A DNA stretch of 64,000 bases from Dyadobacter pollutisoli (GTDB taxonomy: Bacteria > Bacteroidota > Bacteroidia > Cytophagales > Spirosomataceae). The stretch covers positions 6,980,501 to 7,044,500 of the forward strand of contig NZ_CP112998.1 in assembly GCF_026625565.1 (NCBI RefSeq), given 5' to 3'. The notes beneath the pieces are model-generated. The model ran no database searches, was not told the DNA's origin, and saw nothing but the letters and a program-made list of their open reading frames with translations. How positions within the stretch are numbered: position 1 is the stretch's first letter; each line of letters begins with the position of its first letter. Below, piece by piece: positions 8,826-17,857 of the stretch. The translations under genes were made by a program, and so were the position numbers.

Positions 8826-8851
8826 TAGCCCAGGACTTAAGTCCTGGGCTA
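8826..8851. repeat. Perfect 26-base palindrome (REP-like)
   Basis: TAGCCCAGGACTT followed directly by its reverse complement AAGTCCTGGGCTA forms a perfect palindrome between the dehydrogenase at 8899 and the transporter. Its TAGCCCA-GACT half resembles the element at 3733, so both belong to one repeat family. Confidence 0.7.
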
Positions 8852-8898
8852 TGGGTTACGGGATCCTGGGTCACGGGTCACGTGTGCGCATCTGCCTG

Positions 8899-10296
8899 TC
8901 ACGCAGTTGGTTCCCAGCCTTTTTGGTATTCGCGTTTCCAGAGTTTTTCGGCCTCTTTGTTGCCTTTTATGTGACCATTGGTTGGGTCAATGTTCAATGT
9001 TCCGCCGGATCTGATCGCAATGTTGCCAAGCTGTGCCAGCAAGGTGCTTTGGTGACCGCCAACGATCTCTGAAGCCAACGGAGTACCTTTTTTGATGGCG
9101 TCAAAGAAATTTTGAATGTGCAATGCGTCCAGGCCTTGCGACGGGTTCATTTTATTTCTTGGGTCAATCACAAAGTCATTTTTTACTTCTTTAATTACTT
9201 TATTGTCAAGACCATAAATGGTGTAAGCATTACCTTCCCAGATTTGCAGCGAGCCTTTTTCCCCATAAAAAACCACACCCACGCTGGCACCTTCAATGGT
9301 GCGTCCGTTACAGCTCCTACCTTCCCACGACATGGCGGTATTATTGGCAAATTCAAGGTTAATGACCTGAGTATCGGGTGTTTCCCAGTCATCTTTGTAA
9401 CGGAAACGCCCACCTGAGGAGGTAACGCGGGTAGGATAGTCCACCTGCAATCCCCAGCGCATGAGGTCGAGCATGTGCGTACCATTGTTCAGCGCTTCGC
9501 CGGTTCCCCAGTTCCAGAGCCAGTGCCAGTTGTAATGTATCAGGTTGTCTTTATAGGTACGTCTTGGAGCAGGACCTTGCCACAATTCATAGTCCAGCCA
9601 GGACGGTACCGCCGTTTCTTTTCCAATTCCAATAGATGCCCGGTTATTGGTATACCAGCCTTTTACGAAATACGGACGACCGATCGCACCACTATGAACT
9701 TCTTTGATGGCAGCAGCAACATTCGGCCACGAACGGCGCTGGTTGCCCATCTGGAGCACATTTTTATACTTTTTAGCGACCGAAACCAATATCTCTCCTT
9801 CATTAGGATTGTGGCTGCAAGGTTTTTCAAGATACACATGTTTGCCAGCTTTGGAGGCAAGGATCGCAGCTGGTGCGTGCCAGTGATCCGGCGCGGCGAT
9901 TACCAATGCATCCATATCCTTATTTTCCAACGCTTTGCGAAAATCAGGCACATTGGCAGGCTTGGATTTTGTAATGTCATTTACTGTTGCAATTGCTTTT
10001 TCGGCTGCCCGCGTATCCACATCAGATATGGAAACAACCTCGCAATTGGGCTGCAATGCATAATTGGAAGACAGCGCAAGACCGCGACTATTCACACCCA
10101 TCATACCCACGCGTACTTTTTCATTGGCTCCCAAAATCCGGGCATAACTTTTCGGGCTGAAACCCGGCAACACACCTCCGATAGTAAGTAACGCGCTGCC
10201 TGCAATGGATTTTTTGATAAAATCCCTTCTGTTATCTCCTTGTTCTGTATTGTTGGAAGACATGTCGGTTTGGGTTGAGTTGTTAATGCTTTTCAT
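8899..10296 (-). CDS. Tat-exported Gfo/Idh/MocA-family oxidoreductase
   Basis: I place the start at the ATG at 10294-10296 (465 residues). The longer ORF would overlap the HiPIP gene by 37 bases and push the signal peptide inward. The N-terminus carries a twin-arginine motif (NRRDFIKKS) then a hydrophobic stretch (SALLTIGGVLPG), so the enzyme should be exported folded with its NAD(P). GMMGVNSRG is the nucleotide-binding loop, YLEKPCSHN holds the conserved active-site Lys, and the C-terminal half has RSCNGRTIEGASVGVVFYG. Bacteroidota/planctomycete homologues include periplasmic sugar and 3-keto-sugar enzymes. It sits in the minus-strand run downstream of the HiPIP gene. Confidence 0.88.
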   Translation of the reverse strand: MKSINNSTQTDMSSNNTEQGDNRRDFIKKSIAGSALLTIGGVLPGFSPKSYARILGANEKVRVGMMGVNSRGLALSSNYALQPNCEVVSISDVDTRAAEKAIATVNDITKSKPANVPDFRKALENKDMDALVIAAPDHWHAPAAILASKAGKHVYLEKPCSHNPNEGEILVSVAKKYKNVLQMGNQRRSWPNVAAAIKEVHSGAIGRPYFVKGWYTNNRASIGIGKETAVPSWLDYELWQGPAPRRTYKDNLIHYNWHWLWNWGTGEALNNGTHMLDLMRWGLQVDYPTRVTSSGGRFRYKDDWETPDTQVINLEFANNTAMSWEGRSCNGRTIEGASVGVVFYGEKGSLQIWEGNAYTIYGLDNKVIKEVKNDFVIDPRNKMNPSQGLDALHIQNFFDAIKKGTPLASEIVGGHQSTLLAQLGNIAIRSGGTLNIDPTNGHIKGNKEAEKLWKREYQKGWEPTA

Positions 10297-10355
10297 AAAT
10301 AAGAGTTTAAGATCATCAGGTTTAAAAAGGCCTGAAAAGGGATTCATACTGGTCG

Positions 10356-10721
10356 TCAGCCTTCGTGGATTTGTGGTGCCCAATAAGTGCAATAGGCAGT
10401 CGTGAACACAGGTCCTTTGAACAGCTGGCAGTTGCCACAGGTTTTACCATCTTTGGGCGGTAGCCACAGCTGGCAATTACCACATTTGGAATCGGGAATG
10501 GGAGATTCTTTAACGTATCCGAGCTTTTTGCGCGCATTCAGATCATTTTCCGTCACATTCGAAAAATCGCTGCACGGATCTTTGGGAGGAGCCACGTCTT
10601 GTTTTTTCTCCTCCGTTTTAGCGCTGCATGCCAACAGCCACAGGGCGGAGCCTGCCAATGTTGAGGTCATGCAAACGGATTTTGCAATAAATTCTTTCCG
10701 GGTAATTGTGTTATTCGCCAT
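10356..10721 (-). CDS. Lipoprotein high-potential iron-sulfur protein (HiPIP)
   Basis: The 121-residue protein has a Tat-like but RK-type start (TRKEFIAKS) followed by a hydrophobic run ending in a lipobox (LWLLAC). The C-terminal ~45 residues have the HiPIP Cys layout: CGNCQLW, then CGNCQLFKGPVF, then YCTYWAP. HiPIPs bind one [4Fe-4S] cluster through four Cys and carry single electrons in the periplasm. Five Cys lie in this region because CGNCQL occurs twice, so which four bind the cluster is unclear. It lies two bases downstream of the DUF7133-like gene and before a Gfo/Idh gene, suggesting it takes electrons from enzymes of this cluster. Confidence 0.8.
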   Translation of the reverse strand: MANNTITRKEFIAKSVCMTSTLAGSALWLLACSAKTEEKKQDVAPPKDPCSDFSNVTENDLNARKKLGYVKESPIPDSKCGNCQLWLPPKDGKTCGNCQLFKGPVFTTAYCTYWAPQIHEG

Positions 10722-10723
10722 TC

Positions 10724-12661
10724 TTATTTTCCAATTGCTTGCTGGCTGGCAAGGGTACCATTTTTACTAGTTTCTATTATTTGGTCAAAGTCTTTCTTAA
10801 ACTCCGTTTTCTCCTCATCCATGGTTTTGAAAAAGCCATACTGATCCGTCAATAACTTTAAAAACGCTGGCGAAGAACCTGGTACCGAGCTCAAAACGGC
10901 CATTCTAAACCATTGATCTTTATAATGCTTCTGTAAAACCTCCGCTAACGGTGCGGCTGATTTTGAAGCGGGAAATTGCCCCAAACTCAATGTCGCCTGA
11001 AATGCTACCCGCGCCGAAGTGTCAGCCGTAGCTTTGATAAGTTCAGGTAGTAGCTGCGGGTATTTTTCCGAAAGCATCACACCATATTCCCTTACGCCGG
11101 GATGTGCGTCAGCCATTGCTTTTTTGACTATCTCAGCATTGAGCGAACGCTGTCCTTCCAATACAAAAAATGCGCGAAGCCTTGCCCTGGGGTCAGTATT
11201 AGTTTCAAACAATGTCTTGACCGCAGGAACAATAGTGATGTCCTGACGTTCCAGAAGTAGTTTTTGCGCCTGCCCGCTCCACCATTGATTGGCATGAGCA
11301 AGTAGCTTGACCAACTCTGCGGAAGTCATTTTGCCCGGGTACTGAGCAATGGTTTTGCGACCTGCCGCATTTTTGGGAGTGATCTTGTAAATCCTTCCTT
11401 TATCCATTCCCGCATTAAAATCCATATCCGTTTTCAGTTCCTCGGGTATAGAAACCGGCGTTTCAATGTGCTGACGGTACATATCGATTACGTATAATGC
11501 GCCATCCGGGCCGACGGTAAAGCTAGCTGGGCGAAACCACGGGTCGGTAGAGGCGAGAAATTCTTTGTCTTTTTGAAGAACGCTATCTCGCGCCGCCATG
11601 TAGGTCGGGCTGTTTTTCAATGGCGTGAGTACATCGCGGTGAATCAGGTTACCCGCTACTTCCCCGGTAAATACATTGCCATAATATTGCTTAGGAAAAA
11701 GGTCACCATTGTAAACAGTCCCGCCCGATGCACCGGTAAAATGATCGTCGGCATATTCCTGCCTGTCCAGATTTTGCTCTGCGTATTGTTTCTGACGCTG
11801 TCGGGTGCGTTCTGCGCGCCAGTAGGGTGCCGGAGTGACCTGGTACATGATCATTTCTTTGTTCGAAACATCAAATACTCCTTTTGCGGAAGGCATATTG
11901 GGATGGCGGTGCGTATAGCGCCAGGGAATCACGGCATGCTGAATGTGCAAAGTGTTTTGAGTTACAAAACGGTGTCCCCAGTCGTTAAATGTGTGTCCAA
12001 ATTGCCCCGGACCGGTCTCCTGTTCAAATTCATCATTGTCAAGACGGAAACGAAAGTCTGCACTGCGCATTTCGAGAGGCTCGCTACCCGTTTTTTTGGT
12101 GGAAGTAACCGTTCCATTTTGTCCATTATTGGAAGCATATATCCAGTTATCTATGCCAAAACGGAGATTGGTAATCTGTGCCTCTGAGTTATTTTCGAAA
12201 AAACCTGTGAACAATACTTCCTTAATATCCGCCTTGAAATCACCGGTAGTGTCTTTCATAAAAAGAATATTAGGCGCCGCTGTCACCAGCATACCACCTT
12301 TCCACGGCAGAACACTGGTGGCCTCGGAAATACTGTCTGCAAAAATCACCGATTTGTCAATTTTTCCATCACCGTCTGAATCAGTCAGCATCCGAATGCT
12401 GCCTTTGCCTTTTCCAGGTTCGGGTTTGTAAGGATAGTCAGGCATTTCAACAACGAAAGCACGTCCTTCTTCATCAAAAACCATTTCTACCGGATCCAAT
12501 ACGAAAGGCTCTGCGGCGAAAACTTCAATTTTGAAATTATCGTCGAGCTGAAAACTTTCTAATGCTTCCTCCGGGGTAAGCGCATCGGCATAGCGTTTTT
12601 GCGAACAGGAAGTGACGATCAGCGCAAGAATGGTCAGTGCAGAAATGGTCAGATGCTTCAT
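10724..12661 (-). CDS. DUF7133/PVC-type membrane-bound dehydrogenase-like lipoprotein
   Basis: The 645-residue protein has a lipoprotein signal (LTISALTILALIVTSC). A beta-propeller follows, of the type found in the putative membrane-bound dehydrogenases of Planctomycetes/Verrucomicrobia and Bacteroidota: LDPVEMVFDEEGRAFVVEMPDYP, TDSDGDGKIDKSVIFAD, then PASFTVGPDGALYVIDMYRQHIE. The C-terminal ~200 residues look like HEAT repeats (TSAELVKLLAHANQWWSGQAQ; PGVREYGVMLSEKYPQLL). Many relatives end in a cytochrome c domain, but no CxxCH motif is present here, so any electron transfer would need a partner; the adjacent HiPIP is the obvious candidate (inference). Substrate is unknown. Confidence 0.8.
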   Translation of the reverse strand: MKHLTISALTILALIVTSCSQKRYADALTPEEALESFQLDDNFKIEVFAAEPFVLDPVEMVFDEEGRAFVVEMPDYPYKPEPGKGKGSIRMLTDSDGDGKIDKSVIFADSISEATSVLPWKGGMLVTAAPNILFMKDTTGDFKADIKEVLFTGFFENNSEAQITNLRFGIDNWIYASNNGQNGTVTSTKKTGSEPLEMRSADFRFRLDNDEFEQETGPGQFGHTFNDWGHRFVTQNTLHIQHAVIPWRYTHRHPNMPSAKGVFDVSNKEMIMYQVTPAPYWRAERTRQRQKQYAEQNLDRQEYADDHFTGASGGTVYNGDLFPKQYYGNVFTGEVAGNLIHRDVLTPLKNSPTYMAARDSVLQKDKEFLASTDPWFRPASFTVGPDGALYVIDMYRQHIETPVSIPEELKTDMDFNAGMDKGRIYKITPKNAAGRKTIAQYPGKMTSAELVKLLAHANQWWSGQAQKLLLERQDITIVPAVKTLFETNTDPRARLRAFFVLEGQRSLNAEIVKKAMADAHPGVREYGVMLSEKYPQLLPELIKATADTSARVAFQATLSLGQFPASKSAAPLAEVLQKHYKDQWFRMAVLSSVPGSSPAFLKLLTDQYGFFKTMDEEKTEFKKDFDQIIETSKNGTLASQQAIGK

Positions 12662-12670
12662 AACCAGTTG

Positions 12671-13990
12671 TTATTTAAATGGGTTGGTGATTTTAACCAG
12701 GTCCAGAATGGTTTTTCCATGATGTTCAAAACGCGCCAGCGTGTACACATTTCCGTCGCTACCGATGGCAATGGAATTCACATAAGTAGGCCTCTCTCCG
12801 TCTTCATAAAAGATAGGGCCGTGGTCAATGTAAGTCTGGCCGGGAATGTGGAATGTGATCAAATGTAGGTTTTCAAGTCCTTTCGCCGCACCTTTTGCAA
12901 TCTGATCTTCTCCTTTTAATCGTTTACCGTCAATGTAAATCGGGCCGCCCGTGAGGTAGTAAATGGTTTCCATGTCCGGGCCGAGCTGAAACCCGAGGTA
13001 GCCGTAGCTAAACTGGTCAAACATCCCGCTTTTTTTGGAAGGACTGGAAGTAATGCGTTCAACGATTTCAATGGTCTCAGCTTTTGGATCAAACCGAAAA
13101 AGATATCCTGAATTGCCGTGAACACCATAAGCGACATTTTCAGTAGGATGCCAGAAGATTTTGCGCCAGTTGTAAGACATACTTCCCGGACGGGTAGGGT
13201 CATATTTTCCAAAATAGTCCAGCCGCAGATCTACATTTTCCAGCTTGCGAACCACATTGTTTTCAGGGCTGTATGTAAAAATATCACCCTCAGCTATCGA
13301 AAAATAGACCGCCCCGTTTCTGGCATCCACAAAAAGCGAGCGGCACAATGACCGGAAATCTTCACCGGGTGTTCCGGCTTCTCCTCCCGCCGAAACCGGG
13401 CCGAGGTTTCTCAAAATATCATTGTCAACATCGTAATGGATGAAATTGCCTCTCGGCCAGGTCAGCCCATACATATGCCCGCGATCTTTGTCCATCGTCA
13501 TCGAAACCATTCCTTCACCATCCGGTACCAATGCCAGATCGTCAAATTCGCCTGTTTTCAGGTCATAGGACAAGAAATGACCGCCAGGGTAGAGCTGATA
13601 ACCTTCGGGGGCAGTCTCAGGAAGCCGGTCCATACCATCGATCAGCTGGTAAAAACCTACATGCGTTGAGAAATAAAGCTTACCGTTCCGCTCATAAAAA
13701 CGAACGTGACTTTTGCCTTGCGGAATGGCTTTTAAATCCTGCTCGCCACAAATGGTCGTCAGATCACCAATAAACCGGGTACTATCCGTTTGGGGATCAA
13801 AGACATACATTTGTCCACCGATTTCATGATTGTCGGACGACAGTACGTAGTATATTTTCCCGTCACTAGCCGCAGAAATGGCATTGTAAGTGTCATGCGC
13901 TCTTTCGAAACCGGAATAGTAATGTTTTGCAGTCAAGGAATTGTTATCAGTTAAAGCTTCAAAAGCAAAGAAATAATCGGTACTGGTCAC
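12671..13990 (-). CDS. Beta-propeller protein of unknown function
   Basis: The ORF starts with GTG at 13988-13990 and encodes 439 residues with recurring blade-like strands (GKIYYVLSSDNHEIGGQMYVFDP; GKLYFSTHVGFYQL; RGHMYGLTWPRGNFIHYDVD; GAVYFSIAEGDIFTYSPE; NVAYGVHGNSGYLFRFDP). This resembles seven-bladed propellers of lyase or quinoprotein-like families. No signal peptide is visible, unlike its neighbours, so either it is cytoplasmic or the true start is misjudged. It lies nine bases before the DUF7133-like gene and 22 bases after the ceramidase-like gene, so it is in the same operon. No catalytic motif is recognised. Confidence 0.7.
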   Translation of the reverse strand: MTSTDYFFAFEALTDNNSLTAKHYYSGFERAHDTYNAISAASDGKIYYVLSSDNHEIGGQMYVFDPQTDSTRFIGDLTTICGEQDLKAIPQGKSHVRFYERNGKLYFSTHVGFYQLIDGMDRLPETAPEGYQLYPGGHFLSYDLKTGEFDDLALVPDGEGMVSMTMDKDRGHMYGLTWPRGNFIHYDVDNDILRNLGPVSAGGEAGTPGEDFRSLCRSLFVDARNGAVYFSIAEGDIFTYSPENNVVRKLENVDLRLDYFGKYDPTRPGSMSYNWRKIFWHPTENVAYGVHGNSGYLFRFDPKAETIEIVERITSSPSKKSGMFDQFSYGYLGFQLGPDMETIYYLTGGPIYIDGKRLKGEDQIAKGAAKGLENLHLITFHIPGQTYIDHGPIFYEDGERPTYVNSIAIGSDGNVYTLARFEHHGKTILDLVKITNPFK

Positions 13991-14012
13991 TTTATATAAG
14001 ATCGTTGCGTAA

Positions 14013-15386
14013 CTAATTCTTGATAACCCTCGACTCGGGCTTCGTCACGCCTGCCTGCTTCGCCAGCTGCACTATTCCATTCAAAATTTCAATTTCGACG
14101 TCCGAAGCCCAGGTAGCAGGCAGGCCATAGACAATAGCGGCCACTTCACCTTCATACCCGCCTTCGCGCAGGATAGTGGTGCTGGGAATGTAGGTCATCA
14201 CATCATTGGAATAGCCCATGACAAACGTTTCCTGGCCGAATATTTTTTTAATGTTAATCGCATAATCCACCACCAGCTCGCCTCCGAGCGTCATAATGGG
14301 CTGGTCGCCGAGCTTCCATACCTGCAATGGAAAAGGGTAGGAGGTGGCAAACTTTTCACCTTTGTTGATGAGGTCAATCATCCGTGTCGCCCACCGCTGC
14401 TGGTAGCCGGTGGTTTTTTCGGCCATCGCAGCTAGCTGGACTTTGGTTGGAGCGGTGGTCAGAGAAAGGTTTATCTCGGTATAAGCAGTATTGAGTTTGG
14501 CTTCCAATGGTTTCATTTCTTCGCTCAAAACCCGCTCTACGGCCGCCGCGAGCGTTTTTCCGTATTGAATAGCCAATGGTACGGTGTGTCGCGGCAATGG
14601 ATTCTGATCTGCTCCCGCGCCTTGGAAGAACAATGCAACAGCACCTGGGTAAAGCTTTTCGAGTTCAATCTGAGCAAATCCGGGGTAGTCGCCCGACCAT
14701 TTGTAAATGTCCAAAACCGTGGGGTGGCACGCATAGCCAAATGCAATCGCCAATAATTTTCCTTTCTGGTCAGCTACTTTCAAAACCGGTACTGCGGCAT
14801 CGCCGGGGCCTGTAATTTCAGTCAGTCTTTCCAAAGTAGCCGCATCATTATTCCGCCGGTTTACCTGAAAACGGGCGACGCCATTTTGAGAATGCAAAGT
14901 AGCAGGCTGCAATGCTTTCAATGCATCGCCGGTCACCGCAACGATCTGCTCTGCGAGTTTCGTTGTGTAAGTGTCTATCTTCTTTTGCTCGTCGGCATTT
15001 AATGGATAAATGTCCGAAAGCGCGGTCCCAAGTACAGGCCCGGAATGTGTATGCGAACTGTTGAGGATGATCTGGGCCTTGGAAAGCTTGTATTTTGTGA
15101 AAATCTGCGCGCGAATATCATCGGATAATTTTTTAGGAAATCCCAGCAGATCGGTCGTGATCATCACCGCCTGCTTACCATCCGCATCTTCCAACGCCAG
15201 TGCTTTGGCCCAGAGATCGTGCAACTTGCCGTCGGCAGCGTGCGTACGTGACGCAAATCCAGCCATCCACATGGGATCCTGCGGGGTAATAGCCACTTTG
15301 GCAACGCCCGCCTTCCATCCTTTGGTTTGTGCGGAAGCCGGCAGGAAATGCAGCAAAGCCAGTAATATCAGTACGAATACCCTCAT
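14013..15386 (-). CDS. Neutral/alkaline ceramidase-like hydrolase, secreted
   Basis: The 457-residue protein has a Sec signal peptide (MRVFVLILLALLHFLPASAQ). The N-terminal pattern of the neutral/alkaline non-lysosomal ceramidase family follows: GVAKVAITPQDPMWMAGFASR, ILNSSHTHSGP carrying the zinc-ligand His pair, and later FGYACHPTVLD and FFQGAGADQNP. Only the catalytic N-terminal domain is present. True ceramidases cut the N-acyl bond of ceramide. In Bacteroidota the domain is common in sugar-utilisation clusters, where the substrate is more likely another N-acyl compound (inference). Its start overlaps the stop of the upstream aminotransferase by four bases (ATGA). Confidence 0.85.
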   Translation of the reverse strand: MRVFVLILLALLHFLPASAQTKGWKAGVAKVAITPQDPMWMAGFASRTHAADGKLHDLWAKALALEDADGKQAVMITTDLLGFPKKLSDDIRAQIFTKYKLSKAQIILNSSHTHSGPVLGTALSDIYPLNADEQKKIDTYTTKLAEQIVAVTGDALKALQPATLHSQNGVARFQVNRRNNDAATLERLTEITGPGDAAVPVLKVADQKGKLLAIAFGYACHPTVLDIYKWSGDYPGFAQIELEKLYPGAVALFFQGAGADQNPLPRHTVPLAIQYGKTLAAAVERVLSEEMKPLEAKLNTAYTEINLSLTTAPTKVQLAAMAEKTTGYQQRWATRMIDLINKGEKFATSYPFPLQVWKLGDQPIMTLGGELVVDYAINIKKIFGQETFVMGYSNDVMTYIPSTTILREGGYEGEVAAIVYGLPATWASDVEIEILNGIVQLAKQAGVTKPESRVIKN

Positions 15387-16774
15387 TTTTTGCTGAGCGT
15401 TTTGATTTGGTCCACGTTATTGTGAATTTTTTCAATGGCGGAGGCAATGTCTTTCATATCCGCCTTGCTGCCTAGCAGCATATTTTGAGTGAACCACACG
15501 GCTTCCTCGTTGCACATTTTATCGTTCTGCGGACATTTATTCTGCTCGTTGTATTTATTAATATCCAACATTTCCTTCGGATACATTTTCCGGTAGTTTT
15601 TGGATTCAAATGTATCTTTCAGGTAAGGCTGTGTGTTCAATGTCGCATAGCCGCTCGAACATGGCACGCCCTCGGCCTTCATCGCTTTCAGGAAATCTTC
15701 TCTGGACAGGTCTTTGAAGCCTTCTTTTTTGTAGCGGAAAGGGAATAGGTGAAATGCTCCTCTGGTAACGTTGTCATAAAGTTTGTAGGGAACAATGCCC
15801 GGGATGTCCTTAATGAGGGATTTCAAGTAAGCAGCATTCTCATTTCTTACGGTAGTCTGGCTGTCCAACCGTTTCATTTGAGCAAGACCGATTGCCGCCT
15901 GATATTCTGTAAAACGCAATTTGGTACCCTGAATAAGGCATCCGGTACTCACCGAGCCAACAGTAGTTCCATAAGCGTAGCCGAAGTTATGATAAGAAAA
16001 GCAACGGTCCATAAATGCGTCATTGTTGCTCACAATGGCACCTCCTTCACCGATCGGCAGGTTTTTGGAATTCTGAAAACTGAAACAGCCTGCGTCTCCG
16101 ATCGTCCCCACTTTTTGCTTGTTATACTCAGCCAAATGCGCCTGACAAGCATCCTCGATCACCAGAAGTTTATGTTTCTCTGCAATCGTCATAATCCTGT
16201 CCATATCCACAGGCAGCCCAAGAATGTGAACGGCCATAATGGCTTTGGTACGCGGCGTGATCTTAGCTTCTATTTTGGCAGGGTCAATCTGAAATGTTTC
16301 CGGATCAATGTCCACGAAAACAGGCATAGCGCCATTGGACAAAATCGAGGAAACGGAGGCAATAAACGTATAAGGCGGCACCAGTACTTCGTCGCCGGCC
16401 TGGATACCCAATTGATTGATGGCGATCACCAAAGCATTGGTGCCATTCACTGTGGAAAGGCAGCGTTTTGCGCCGAGTGCCGCCGCCCATTCTTTTTCAA
16501 ACTGTGTTACCACATGCGCACGCGACCAAATACCGCTGCGGAGCACTTCCAATACCTGTTTTTCGTCCGTTTCGGGATTCCACATCGGCCATACCGGCCA
16601 TTTGTCAGCGGCCCACGCAGACGGACCACCCAATATTGCAGGCTTCTGTGCTGATTTGATATGAACTGCAAGTGGGCTGGCTATACTGGTGGAAGCGAGC
16701 GCGACACCCAGTCCGGCCATTGAATTTTGCCTGATAAACGCCCTGCGCGACACCTTTTCTTGGAACGGTTTCAT
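15383..16774 (-). CDS. Tat-signal DegT/DnrJ/EryC1/StrS aminotransferase
   Basis: The 463-residue PLP enzyme of the sugar-aminotransferase family has an N-terminal twin-arginine signal (VSRRAFIRQNSMAG followed by a hydrophobic run). PLP-site residues are visible: the Asp of LLVIEDACQAH (about residue 208) and the Schiff-base Lys in FSFQNSKNLPIGEGGAIVSN (about residue 237). Family members move an amino group to or from a keto-sugar and are normally cytoplasmic. Export by Tat with PLP bound is therefore unusual. It lies 34 bases after the Gfo/Idh gene at 16808. Gfo/Idh plus DegT pairs (for example GnnA/GnnB and NtdC/NtdA) interconvert 3-hydroxy and 3-amino sugars through a 3-keto intermediate, the best model here. 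Confidence 0.88.
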   Translation of the reverse strand: MKPFQEKVSRRAFIRQNSMAGLGVALASTSIASPLAVHIKSAQKPAILGGPSAWAADKWPVWPMWNPETDEKQVLEVLRSGIWSRAHVVTQFEKEWAAALGAKRCLSTVNGTNALVIAINQLGIQAGDEVLVPPYTFIASVSSILSNGAMPVFVDIDPETFQIDPAKIEAKITPRTKAIMAVHILGLPVDMDRIMTIAEKHKLLVIEDACQAHLAEYNKQKVGTIGDAGCFSFQNSKNLPIGEGGAIVSNNDAFMDRCFSYHNFGYAYGTTVGSVSTGCLIQGTKLRFTEYQAAIGLAQMKRLDSQTTVRNENAAYLKSLIKDIPGIVPYKLYDNVTRGAFHLFPFRYKKEGFKDLSREDFLKAMKAEGVPCSSGYATLNTQPYLKDTFESKNYRKMYPKEMLDINKYNEQNKCPQNDKMCNEEAVWFTQNMLLGSKADMKDIASAIEKIHNNVDQIKTLSKK

Positions 16775-16807
16775 TGGATTACAGATTCAGGATGACAGAA
16801 TGGTTGG

Positions 16808-17809
16808 TTATTTTTTCGCCTTGTTCAATACACTTTCCAGTGTAACGCTTTTCCCGCCTTGCCGTTTGCTTTCGTCCGCCGCTTCCATGAAGGCAAAAAT
16901 TTCAATGGTTTCTTCCGGTGTCACAGGCGTTTCCCCGGTTTTGAAATACTTAATAATATCCACCAAAAGAGGCTCGTATCCACCGTAGGGGCCCAAAACT
17001 TTGTTTCCGTCCTCGGTAAATACAGTTCCGCCGTAATCATGTTTCCCCGTACGCGTACCACGGAATGTGCCCGTGCGACCGTCCGCCCATATACCTACGA
17101 CAATGTCCGTATTGGGTGTGCTGACGCGGGTTACGCTTTTACAGCCCGTCCCCATCACGGTGTACAGCGTTTCCACGCCGTGAATGCCATACCAGAAAAA
17201 GTCCGGGTGTGTTTTTTCAAGAACAGCGGGGCTATATGTGTCGGCGCCCAGTACTTTCTTTTTATCAATGCTTTCGATCCCTTTGATATAGCGCAAAGAG
17301 GAAGCCGAAAAGATGGGTATTTTATATTTTTTGGAAGCCTCATAAATCGCCAGCGTATCCGATAAAGAAGCGGCTACCGGCTTATCGATAAACATCCTTT
17401 TTCCAGCTTTGAAAACTTCCAGGGCTTGTTCAAGGTGCAGTCTTCCATCGTTGGTTTCAAGCATTACGAAATCAACTTTTCCAAGCAGTTCTTTAATTGA
17501 GCCCGTGATTTCGACACCCAGCTTTTTGACCTCCTCAATGTAGCCTGGAATACGTTTGGTACTCGATTCGATGTCTTTGCTGCCGTAAGGGTAGGCGGCA
17601 ACAACCCGAAAGCCATCATAGATTGGGTCAGGCTGCTCGGCATTGAGGCCTTTGGCGAAGGCAATGCTATGTGAAGTGTCAAGCCCGATAATACCCACTC
17701 TTTTTCCCTCCGCAGAACTCGCTTTCAGGCTTGTGTAATCTAATAAACCAAGTCCGATACCGGTCGCCACCGACTTCAAAATAAACTTTCTTCGATTCAG
17801 GGAATGCAT
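16808..17809 (-). CDS. Tat-signal Gfo/Idh/MocA-family oxidoreductase, first gene of the operon
   Basis: From the ATG at 17807-17809 the product is 333 residues. That start places the twin-arginine motif (LNRRKFILKS) at the N-terminus, followed by GIGLGLLDY; 14 extra upstream residues have no sense. Further on are the nucleotide loop (VGIIGLDTSHS), FVMLETNDG and the conserved Lys of MFIDKPVAAS. It is the promoter-proximal gene of the minus-strand cluster, with a -7 box and a LacI-type palindrome just upstream. It probably oxidises a sugar hydroxyl to the ketone that the following aminotransferase uses, or the reverse. The substrate is not known. Confidence 0.86.
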   Translation of the reverse strand: MHSLNRRKFILKSVATGIGLGLLDYTSLKASSAEGKRVGIIGLDTSHSIAFAKGLNAEQPDPIYDGFRVVAAYPYGSKDIESSTKRIPGYIEEVKKLGVEITGSIKELLGKVDFVMLETNDGRLHLEQALEVFKAGKRMFIDKPVAASLSDTLAIYEASKKYKIPIFSASSLRYIKGIESIDKKKVLGADTYSPAVLEKTHPDFFWYGIHGVETLYTVMGTGCKSVTRVSTPNTDIVVGIWADGRTGTFRGTRTGKHDYGGTVFTEDGNKVLGPYGGYEPLLVDIIKYFKTGETPVTPEETIEIFAFMEAADESKRQGGKSVTLESVLNKAKK

Positions 17810-17857
17810 ATAATTTAGGAAAAGGTGTTTAGGAATAATCTCTTTGAACAATCATTT

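Noticed and set aside
10724..12661. Cytochrome c domain in the DUF7133-like protein
   Set aside because: No CxxCH motif occurs in the sequence.
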